A stretch of 64,000 nt of DNA from Steinernema hermaphroditum (lineage: Eukaryota; Nematoda; Chromadorea; Rhabditida; Steinernematidae), in NCBI GenBank assembly GCA_030435675.1, contig CM059624.1:8208769-8272768 (forward strand), given 5' to 3'. The translations under genes were made by a program, and so were the position numbers. The stretch's first letter is position 1; each line of letters begins with the position of its first letter. Below, piece after piece: positions 36,402 through 45,239 of this stretch. Under the pieces are notes generated by a model. The model made no database searches. It saw only the letters and a list, made by a program, of their open reading frames with translations, and was not told where the DNA came from.

Positions 36402-37095
36402 ATGCTTTCGAAGTTGGCGCTCGAGGAGGCCCCGAAGAGAACGTCTGGCACGCAGAATACCGTCAAGTATCTCCTCGAGAAGGACTTCGACGAACCGTAG
36501 GGCAACCTGGGCTTCTTGTCACCCGTTCTTTGCAGTCGTCGTTCGCAGCTGAAGGAGGATCTGCGCCAGCTGAACGCGAGTCTTCACCAGCTGGAAATCT
36601 CGGCGTCGCGTGACAAGAAGCGCAAGCGGAAGACCGTCACTTGGACGAACAATCCCCTCTACAAGGTGGGTTCAGCTTGAAGTCGAAGAGTGCCTTCCTT
36701 CTGTGACTGTGAAAATACGAAATCGTTGGCCTCGTAGAAATTGATGACTTCTTTCACCTTCTAGAAAGCCCCACGGTGTGATGAAATCGAGACGGACTGT
36801 GAATCGAAGGCTTCCGAACTCTCGAAATCTGTGGACAGTGGATACAAGAGCGACACGGCCTCCGTCAAGGTATGTCAGTCCGTCAGCTTCCTCGATCAGC
36901 ACCCAAGACGTCTAACAGGTAGATGCCGAAGAGAAAGGCCCAAGCACCGCGCATATCATGGAGTGCGACGAGTTCTACGAGGCAGCGCAGGAGCTTATCG
37001 AAGTCGTTCGCCAGCTGCAGCCCAAATCCGACGACGAATCGATAGCGAACAGTCTCAAGGACTGCGAGGTGGAGCTGGCCAAGTTTTCGCTTTGA
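36402..37095 (+). CDS. Orphan acidic protein with a PP1-type RVxF motif
   Basis: Four exons (36402-36497, 36549-36665, 36765-36869, 36919-37095) encode 164 aa. The second exon must begin after gttcgcag (36549), because the upstream ttgcag acceptor breaks the frame. Seen in the product: a Leu-rich helix (LKEDLRQLNASLHQLEI), a basic patch running into KRKRKTVTWTNNPLY, an acidic middle with SVDSGYKSDTASVK, and a C-terminal helix (FYEAAQELIEVVRQLQ). KTVTW fits the RVxF consensus for protein phosphatase 1 docking, and SGYKS resembles a degron-like phosphosite. No membrane segment or signal peptide is present. I do not recognise the protein. It converges on htz-1. Confidence 0.6.
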
Positions 37096-37231
37096 ATTTA
37101 TTTGCCGTAAAGTAAGGATAAGTACAATGACAAGTATGGATCATAGAACGTTGGATTAACCGTAGTGAACGCCTACAAGTGGCGTGCCCAGGAACACATT
37201 AATTAAGGAGGAGATCGGATAAACAAGGAAG

Positions 37232-37708
37232 TTAGTGCTGACCCATGGGCGGCTGTCCGGCACCAGGCTGAGGCTGCTGCGGTCCCTTCTTGCTCATGAG
37301 ATACCGGTGGATGTGCGGGATGACTCCACCGCCGGCGATCGTAGCCTTGATCAGGGTGTCGAGCTCCTCGTCACCGCGAATAGCCAAGTGGAGATGGCGT
37401 GGGGTAATGCGCTTCACCTTGAGATCCTTCGAGGCGTTGCCGGCGAGTTCGAGGACCTAGGGTTCGTCAGATTAGGGACGCACCCAACGGGGAAAACTCA
37501 CTTCAGCAGTGAGGTACTCGAGGATGGCGGAGGCATAGACGGCGGCTGTGGCTCCGACGCGTCCGTGGCTGGTACTGCGCTGCTTCAGAAGACGGTGGAC
37601 ACGTCCGACGGGGAATTGGAGTCCAGCGCGCGCGGAGCGCGAGACGACGCCTCCCTTGCGGGACGACTTTCCGCTGTCCTTTCCGGCTTTTCCCTTTCCT
37701 CCGGCCAT
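37232..37708 (-). CDS. htz-1: Histone variant H2A.Z
   Basis: Two exons (37502-37708, 37232-37456) separated by a 45-bp phase-0 intron encode 143 aa. The sequence is H2A.Z rather than canonical H2[59 protein letters not shown], then [20 protein letters not shown] with the GGGVIPHIH form typical of the variant. The acidic-patch residues (EELDTLI) are intact. The C-terminal tail ([19 protein letters not shown]) is Gln/Pro/Gly-rich, as in C. elegans HTZ-1. H2A.Z replaces H2A at promoters and near transcription start sites and is polyadenylated, unlike replication histones, which agrees with the presence of an intron. Confidence 0.97.
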
Positions 37709-38478
37709 CGTTGCTTAAAAATTCTTGAGATTTCTGAAATGGAACGACAGTGTTAGGCGAACAAGTGAGGCTACAGGACTACAACACGAAATGCAACGAA
37801 TCGGAGAATAAACGGAGCCGAACGTGATGCGAACGGATTGGCACCTGAAGCGTCGCGCGCGAAAGGTGCGATCCGCGCTTTCCCGCGCGGCCACTAAGCA
37901 TCACCGCCGACCGCGACGCCAAATGAACGAGTGACCAGACAAACACGCGGTGAAACCGTTTTTCGCGCCCAATCATCGCAGGCCTTCGCTGCGGGACCAT
38001 GACAGGATTTATGCAGTGTAGATTCCATTTACACATCACGAAAAAGCGTTCTTTTGTTTCATTTCGTTTGGTACTCTGGAAAGCGACCCTTCCGCATCTC
38101 ATGCAGGCGACTGAGGTCGAACAATTGGATAAGTTCCGAGAGTGTAAGTGAACGTCCATGCGCATAAAAAGTGAAGGAAGCCATTTTATCAAGAACAAAT
38201 CTATCACAGAATCGCGGAACACAAAGTATGTGTAAGTATTCAGAAATCATCAGAAATAATAAATAACTAATATTATGTACGTTTTTAAATCATTTTTCAG
38301 ATTGTGAAATCAACACCGGAATCTGGTTGTACACTGCATAATAGAAGGAACCAGAAATATTGCACACATCGGAAGTCGGAAACAAGGGCGGAAGGATAAG
38401 TGACATGAAACAGAGGGCAGGCGCACCCTAAGTGAGCATTCGGAAAACCTGTAGTTCCAGTTTGCGAATTCTAGAAAC
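37709..38478. other. Intergenic: htz-1 promoter and reps-1 3' end
   Basis: About 770 bp. 37709-37960 is GC-rich and immediately upstream of htz-1, so it probably holds its promoter. 38160-38480 is AT-rich and should contain the reps-1 3' UTR. No exon was found. Confidence 0.5.
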
Positions 38479-40981
38479 TCAGAGGGACGTCGGTTTGGAG
38501 GGACCACGGCCCTGTTCGGCCTCTTGAAGACGAAGTTCGAGCTGTAGCCGAATCTGGGCTAGCTTGGCCCGCTCCGCCTCGAGCTCTGTGTTCAGGCACC
38601 GCATCATCTCACAGCGCTCCTTCCAGTTCATCTTCTCGGACTCGGGGGCACTTAGCCGTTCTAGTCGGTCATCTAAAACGGGAAGGGCGGCCTTGTTAGA
38701 TTTGGGACCTGGGATGATACCTAGCTGCAAGTTGAAGGCGATGAGTTCTTGCATCCGATCAGTTTCCTCGTCAGTTTGGCTCGTGGCGTCGACCATCATG
38801 GGCGTGGAAGACGCCGGTGTTTGGGGAACGGCTCTCCGAGGGGGAGGGACCACGGGCGGAGGCAGCGGACTTCTGGAGACCATGGACGACAGTTGTAAAG
38901 AGGCCGGAAGGGTGGAGCCGCGGTCTTTCGCGAGGATCGGCGGATATCCTCCAACACCTGGAGGCGAAGGCAGCTGATTCGAGGGCGCGCCCATGCTGCA
39001 ACTAAAACAGGTTTTGTTCCTCGTGGTAGGGCGAAAATAATGGTGACAAATAGTAGTACCTCACGGGATGGTTAGTTGTAGTAAACGCCATCGAATTCAA
39101 ATCCAAACTGGCGCTTCTGCCGTGTCCTCGATTCGTCGGTCGCGGGGGAGGCTTCGGCGGGGGGCCTTTAGGCCCGTTTTGCGGACTTAGTGGAAACTTG
39201 ATGCCAGTGAGCTGCGAAGCGCCTTCACTGACGGCGATGGAGATGGCGGTCGACGTACCACTCAATGCTGAAAACGCGCCTTTCGTTCACATATTTACAG
39301 CACAATTAAACGCTCACGCTGACTCCTCACGGGCGTTGGGCGGCTGTCTACCAGAATGGGAGGAACATCGGAGAACTGCGCTACAGGCGCTTTGTAGGGG
39401 GCGGACGTCGTCTGAACAGGAATAGCTTTATATTATTTTCAATTTCTGGCAACATACGGGTGGTTGATCCTGGAGGTGAAGTTGCTCATCTGAGAAGGAG
39501 TAGTTCTTGTAAGGCGCTCCGGAATCCGTTTTGTCGAAGTCGAACAGCTTCCAGCTCTGTTTCGCAGAAGTGTACATCGTGGCGCTCTTCGGTGTAGTAC
39601 TCGATACTTCCGCACACGGGTCGCTGGCTGTCGATGTCCACAAGGAAGCATGAGTGCCGTTGGCATTAGCAGAGTGCGTCGGCACGTGCATAAGGATTCC
39701 ACGGACGGGAGTTAGCGGCGGACGGCACCGCGCCGGCAGTTCGCTGGGGATCGGATTTCGACCCTTAACCGAAAGTAAGTTTATCGCGAACGCTTAAAAA
39801 TAAGTACCTTGACGTGAAGGACGACCAAGTGCATCGCCATCGAGAATTCTTCCAGGTTCAGCCATCCGTCCTCGTTGACGTCCGACAGCATCCAAATGCG
39901 CGAAAGCTGCTCGGAGTCCAAATAGCTCTTTTTGAAAAACTCCACCACGCGGTCGTCGGCTCCATTGACAGCTCCGGAGATAGTCGCTTTCCCCTACAAC
40001 GTGCACACTTGTGTTTGATTCCATGGTGTTTATCGCAAACCTGAGTAGCCTGTTGCAGCATCATGAAACACCTTTCGTAGTACTGTTTCTGGTCAGGACT
40101 CATCTCATAGAGAGTATCGCTGACGACTGGCCCGACTACGGCGTACTGTTGAGAGTAAGCAGAATGGACGCTCGTTTTCTTTGGGGCCGTGAGAGTACCG
40201 GAATCTGGCATGTCCACGCTTTCCGTGAGATCTTCCGAATCGTCGGAGGAGTGGAGCTCCGCATCGTCGTCATCGTCCTCTCCGACGTCGGCGTCTTCCA
40301 GGAGATTTCGCGTCTCCGTGTCGCTCGACATATCTGAAACGGAGGTTGTTAATGGCGCTCTACAAAGACAAACTGCGTAATCAGGGAGTGCAATGCAACA
40401 GCCCCGACCCCGTGGCCATTCGACGCTGGCAGCGAGCCGGGTGGGTGCCTCGAGGGCGAGCAGCTGATGGGTCCCTTTCAACGCATACTGTTTCGCCAAT
40501 AAACAAAACAACAAGGAATAAACAAAAACGGTCGAAAATCTTCTAAAACGGACCTCTGAATCCACTTTTGAACGGCGCACAGCTGCTGAGGGGATTTTGG
40601 CCGTCGCGTTCTGCGTGGGATGGTACTGCAGCGAAGTGCAGCAACAGAGTAATTATGAAGAGTGAAACATACGCGGTTTATCGCTTTCGTCGTCGTAATC
40701 GTCAACCGTGTGCCCGTCATCCGTATCCTCGTTCGAATCGTCGTCGCTTCCGCTGCCGTACTCCTCCGAGTCCTCAAACTGAGTCCATCGTTTAGCACCG
40801 TGTGTGAAATGCAGCGATCCAGCGACGTTGTGCAGCCGCGAGGGGTCCACCGACTGAAAGCGATGCGCACTGTCCACGAAAGCAGAAGCCAAGCGACACC
40901 ACTCACCTCGTGGGCACTCGCGCTATGGATACGGTACAAAGAGTTTGTCCGGGAAGAGGAGGAGGAATTCGCCGCATCCAT
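38479..40981 (-). CDS. reps-1: REPS-type EH-domain adaptor (RalBP1-associated Eps homologue)
   Basis: Eight exons on the minus strand (40907-40981, 40673-40853, 40041-40333, 39808-39993, 39458-39763, 39318-39411, 39060-39267, 38479-39001) give 621 aa. An acidic N-terminal half (DDDSNEDTDDGH, EDDDDDAELHSSDDSED) precedes an EH domain at residues about 168-250: QKQYYERCFMMLQQAT, ISGAVNGADDRVVEFFKKS, LSRIWMLSDVNEDGWLNLEE. The DVNEDGWLNLEE loop is the EF-hand-like calcium site. A Pro-rich linker (GPPPKPPPRP) and a C-terminal coiled coil (ELEAERAKLAQIRLQLELRL) complete the REPS1/REPS2 plan, in which the coil binds RalBP1 in endocytosis. The ATG follows a cccctttcag acceptor-like site 17 bp upstream. 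The second intron (40334-40672) is the only long one. Exon 8 could start at either of two nearby acceptors in the same frame. Confidence 0.9.
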
Positions 40982-41404
40982 TACTTCGTGCTCTATCCTG
41001 AAAGGGGACGGATTTGTCAAGCGCTTCTTATGAAATCCCCTACACAGACAGTTGAGATGGTAACGCTCTACTTCCACTATGTCTCTAGCGATGCTAGGCT
41101 TTGAGTTTTTTTTGCAGTTTTTCAGTGATTTTTTTTGCCTATTTTGCAACCAGCAGAGATGTCGGTTCGAGTTTCCTGAAATTTTACAGTTTTTGGCCCA
41201 CTTCAGCCATATACACGAGCGCAAATTTTGCCGTCCGCAGGGCTACAGTTTTTTAGCCCCAACTTCAGACCTTTGCATGAGTACCAATCTTGCCGCCCAC
41301 AAGGCTATGGTGTCTGGCCGCCCGCAGAAAAAAAAAGGGCGCGAATTCGCGCGCAGCCGCGTTTATTCCAATTAATTTCAAAGAAGAAATCGAACTTACT
41401 CGAC
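40982..41404. other. Intergenic with two diverged repeat units
   Basis: A divergent promoter region between reps-1 and the peptide candidate. 41184-41330 holds two diverged copies of a roughly 65-bp unit (tttttggcccacttcag... and tttttagccccaacttcag..., each followed by ttgccg(t/c)cc(g/a)ca). No exon was found. Confidence 0.45.
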
Positions 41405-41740
41405 ATGAACGGACTGCGGGTATCGTGGGGTGGCAGGAGATGGCTCGTGGTGATTCATCTGAGTGTGGCAATGGTGGAGGTGGTGTCCTCCGCTGTGGTG
41501 TTTGCCAGAGGTCGAAGCGCCGGACAGCCTAACCTGCAACGACAGCTACATAGTGATTCCGGATCATACGGATTACCGTACTGGGAGGTGAATCAAGCCA
41601 TGCGGCGGAGTGCTGAACAGAAGTCGAAACCGCCGTCGCCGGGTTCGAGACCGTTTCGGTCATCCGTCTGCAAAAACGGAGTTACTCGCAGCTGGAAAGG
41701 GGACGACGTCCGGGCAGTGCCGACGAAGGGGAAGCGATAA
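41405..41740 (+). CDS. Candidate secreted peptide precursor, 111 aa
   Basis: A single open frame from ATG 41405 to 41740, with a polyadenylation signal (aataaa, 41760-41765) 20 bp after the stop. The N-terminus is basic then hydrophobic (RRWLVVIHLSVAMVEVVSSA), like a signal peptide. The rest is small, basic and contains dibasic sites (AMRRS, final GKR), with an aromatic stretch GSYGLPYWEVNQAMRR that could be released as a peptide. A 33-bp segment (41588-41620) has GT...AG ends but is shorter than any other intron here and is frame-neutral. No homologue is recognised; the C-terminal GKR would be an amidation site if the last segment is processed. A neuropeptide-like or other secreted peptide is an inference. 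Confidence 0.4.
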   Translation: MNGLRVSWGGRRWLVVIHLSVAMVEVVSSAVVFARGRSAGQPNLQRQLHSDSGSYGLPYWEVNQAMRRSAEQKSKPPSPGSRPFRSSVCKNGVTRSWKGDDVRAVPTKGKR

Positions 41741-42464
41741 AACAATCGATGGAAATTAAAATAAAACAGTCGTCATGCATGAACTTATGCAGGCAGGGTT
41801 GGCGACAGAGAGGATTTCGCTCTCCTTCTCTCGCTCGCTCCCCTCTACGTCGCCGCGCGCCGCGTCACGATTGTGCTCACTCTCGGAGACGCATCGACGC
41901 GCGGGCGGCTTTGACTGACTGTGAATGGTCCGAGTACCCCAGCAGCCACAAACAAGAAGACATCAGATGCTGGCTGAATGCTGATTCCGAGCGGGAAAGA
42001 GGCTCCTCGCCGCAAAGTACAAACATTAACGCCGCCGCCACGTAACCCTTCGAGAGGCGCTTCTCTGCAAGCCGCCCGAGGCACTGGGCCGCAGAAGTGA
42101 ACGAGAAGATCACATCCAAAAGGGGACAGAGGAGTGAAAGGATTAAAGGTTCCGGATTGCTCTTCAGTACGGTAAACAAATGTCCGTCACTCGAGTCCAA
42201 GGGCTCCCAACAGGGAGAGCCTGGGCAAAAGCGGTGTACTGTAATCTTATGTTGGAATCTGCCAATTCTCCAGACTCACGTGTACTCTCTTTCCCTCGGA
42301 CGCTTCAGTCCGTCTTATATAAGCTTCTCCAGAGCTTCTTCTGTGGGGTGTTCCTGTTCGCCTTTTTCTCTGGGGAGTTCCGCGCCCATGTACCCTAATA
42401 TTTTCCGTGTTTTAGTTACGTTTTTTGTATTTTAGAAGTATAACTGCTTTCCTAATCGCATGCA
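41741..42464. other. Intergenic upstream of the orphan/srprb pair
   Basis: About 720 bp with no exon supported. It contains the polyadenylation signal of the peptide candidate (41760-41765) and a TACGGTA near 42168. The last 80 bp are T-rich. Confidence 0.4.
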
Positions 42465-42778
42465 ATGGGAGCGAAGTCGAAGTAAGTGTTCGCCGCACCC
42501 GTTTTTGTGCAATTTATCAATACCTGCAGATACGTTATTGTGCAGCTAGCAAGTGTTATCTCTGGATCGACGCGCGTTTGGGTGAGAGAACGGATGGCGG
42601 AGAAATTTGCAGGCATATTCTACGATCCAGCGAGTATGTCGTCATTATTATACATTTGGTTGTATTCAAAAAATGCGTTTCAGTTGGCCGTGAATGCTTA
42701 TTTGAGGAGTCGAAAAGGATCAAGGGAAAAGCGGAACTGTCCAAGAAGGTCAAGCAGATGTATAATATTGAGAGCTAG
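42465..42778 (+). CDS. Small orphan protein, 71 aa, first gene of an operon-like pair
   Basis: Three exons (42465-42481, 42530-42633, 42684-42778), phases 2 and 1, with good donors (gtaagt, gtatgt) and acceptors (ctgcag, tttcag). The product begins MGAKSKYVIVQLASVISGST, is rich in basic residues and ends with a charged helix (KGKAELSKKVKQMYNIES). There is no clear membrane segment. Size and basic character would suit a small mitochondrial or ribosome-associated factor, but that is only a guess; I do not recognise it. It lies 162 bp upstream of srprb on the same strand. Confidence 0.5.
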
Positions 42779-42940
42779 TTTGATTGTTTCGTTCTTGTTG
42801 TTGTTAGAAGTTTGATTAAATTGTCGTCGGCCGCTCTTTGCTACGCTCTCAACCGTGGTTACTCTACCATTTCGCTATATTTTGTCGTTCACGATCATCT
42901 TGTTCTGAAGGTAATATGTTTTCAGATAGCAGCATTCGAC

Positions 42941-43815
42941 ATGGACGGCGGTGTTCTAACTGCTGACCCGACCGTGCTATCCATAGTCGTCGGAGTCTTT
43001 GTAGTAGCTATTTCGATCCTTTTCGTCATCCTCAGAAAATGCTTTTCTCGGAAGGCGGACACCATCTTGCTGGTGGGACTAAACGGATCCGGGAAAACCG
43101 TCCTCTTTTCCCGACTAATTAATCAGAGTTGGTTTGATGTACTCGTCACTGATCTGATTTTTACTTGCAGGCAATGTCGTGAGCTCGTACACCTCCATAG
43201 TGGCCAACGAGTACATCGGGTATCTTACCAACAATGGACGCTCGCTTCGATTGGTTGACTACCCTGGAGCGGAGCGCTTACGCAAGCAGATGTTTACTAA
43301 AATATGTCGATCGGTATGTTTACTTCTCCCGCACTGTGGTTTATCGTTCAAATCCTTCTAGCAAAGAGGCACTCTACGCGGAATTGTCATGGTCGTGGAT
43401 AGTTCCACGTTTGGAAAACAGGCCCGCGATGTCGCTGAATTGCTGTATGATGTCCTCTATGAAACCGGCAAATCTCTCCCCGTCGTTGTCGCCTGCAACA
43501 AGCAGGACCTTGCAGTGTCGAAGAGTGCACAGGTGACTCTGCTCACAAGTTCACAGGAAAACTGTTAGCTTGTCATTATAGGCTGTGAAAGGAGCCCTCG
43601 AACGAGAGATCGGTTTGATTAACTCATCTCGCGAGGCCGCGCTGGATGCCACTGACGGATCGGACTTGCGACGCGTGCTGACTGACTCCGGCAAAGAGTT
43701 CGCGTGGGACGACGTTCCGAAGACTCGAATCGAATTCATCGAATGCACTGCTCAGAGTGAAGACAACGAGGTTTCGAGCCTGTCGCCGCTGATTGAATGG
43801 ATAGATCAACTTTGA
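42941..43815 (+). CDS. srprb: Signal recognition particle receptor subunit beta
   Basis: Four exons (42941-43127, 43171-43313, 43362-43532, 43582-43815) encode 244 aa. An N-terminal membrane anchor (VLSIVVGVFVVAISILFVIL) precedes an Arf/Ras-like GTPase. Its motifs are the P-loop GLNGSGKT, the switch II DYPGAERLR, the specificity loop NKQD, and ECTA near the C-terminus as the G5 element. SRbeta anchors SRalpha on the ER membrane and uses GTP to regulate docking of ribosome-nascent chains. The ATG follows gttttcag (ending 42925) by 15 bp, so trans-splicing is likely. The orphan gene ending at 42778 is probably its operon partner, with ttgattaaat near 42812 as a possible weak polyadenylation signal. 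Confidence 0.93.
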
Positions 43816-45239
43816 ATGTTTATGTTATGCGGCGGAAGTTTTATATGTAAATTATCGGGTGGACCGCTAATAGATTTATTTATTTATTGTTTTCTTTTTT
43901 GATAAAGGTGGGCTGCAAAAAGGTCTCTGTGTAATTCTTGAGCATAAGTTGGTTTAGCGTCATGGAATTTCAGATAAACTTTTCGTCACGGACCATGCCT
44001 GGGACTCGAACCCAAGCGGCTATACTAGCGGGCGTCGACTGTACCCACTGCGCTATCGCGTTCGCTTGCAGAGCAGAAGGCGAACTGCTTGTCAAAGTGC
44101 TGGAACCAAATATCGTAAACATCAACATAAAGTGCCTTAACTGCGCGCTTTTTGGTGCAAAGCCATCGCTGAAGCAAACAAAGCTCCAGCGGCGAGGGGC
44201 GGAGCGCTGTTGTTTCTAGATTTCCAGATTTCGACTTTTCGCATCTTAAGGAGTAAACAACACTATCTTGGGATCAGAATGCGTAAAAACACTGCGGAAG
44301 AGTGACTCCGACGGCTTTTTGACCTTGGGCGCCGGGATCGATCGTTGCGCAGGCGCGGAATCCACCTAGACGAACTCACCGCCGACCTCCGGCGAATTTA
44401 GCCTCTCGCGTTGCTTTTAGGCATGCGTTAATCAGCCAGTTGACCGGTGCCCTTGACGCCACCAACAGGTGCGCTTTTAATCTGCGCGTACCCGAGCTCA
44501 GTCCTTGGCGGCCAGAGGCATGTTCTCCTCTGTAAGCCTCCTTCGTTCTTCGGTGACAAATGACGATGACTTTTGGTCTTTGCTCGTAATTAACAAATTT
44601 GTGTAATTCCGTTGGAGGATTCCCTTAATTGTTTGCTTCTTTTCTCATCTCTTGGAACCTCTCCCTCGGGTTTCGGAAGTCTTACGTCGCCGTGACGTCC
44701 CATTAATCCTTCCGAAAGTGATAACAACCCTCATGGCAGGCTTCATTCTCGGCATCTGCCGGAAGCGGTGCCGTCACCGGATTCACTCGCTTCTTCTCTC
44801 CCTTCCCTTTCCGTCTAATTCGATTTGAGAATTCCGACATTTTTTGATCCTTTATTTTGACGCTTCAGCGCCCTCGGCCGCGTCCCGACGTCCCATAAGG
44901 CTCCGGAGGAGGTAATGGACAGATTCGCCTCTCTGACTGGCTCCGCTGCTTGGTGTTAATCGCCCCTCTTCAGAGAGGCCCCAAACATTGGACTAATCAA
45001 GGACAACATTCGCTTCGATGACGGATTATCGACGCCGCTGGATTCCATAATCTCTTTCGATCCGTGCTTCTATCCCCATTCCCGTTCCTCTTCTTACGTA
45101 GTGTCTCCTGTCCTCGACATGCAAATGAGGACGCTTTGGACATCGAGATTTATTCCGTTTTCCCTCCTCGGCGCTGTTGTGGCGCGCAATTAATCGGCGT
45201 GTTTTTCAGTTCTATTTTCGTCTTCGCTCTGCATCCTCA
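43816..45239. other. Intergenic with a tRNA-like element
   Basis: About 1.4 kb between srprb and the Dispatched gene. Apart from the tRNA-like element at 43993-44064, nothing coding was found. The AT islands (ttaatcg, aattaac) in a GC-rich background from 44.3 to 45.2 kb are likely Dispatched promoter sequence. gtgtttttcag ends at 45209, 31 bp before its ATG. Confidence 0.5.
43993..44064 (-). other. tRNA-like Pol III element (tRNA pseudogene or SINE head)
   Basis: On the minus strand there is an A box (TAGCGCAGTGG, 44045-44055) and a perfect B box (GGTTCGAGTCC, about 44002-44012). They are separated by 32 bases, the spacing found in tRNA genes. The T arm pairs (TGGG...CCCA), but the D and anticodon stems do not fold well. 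A functional tRNA is therefore unlikely. A tRNA pseudogene or the head of a tRNA-derived SINE fits best; no A-rich tail was seen to decide. Confidence 0.55.

Noticed and set aside
43993..44064. Functional tRNA gene
   Set aside because: The D and anticodon stems do not pair, although the A and B boxes are good.
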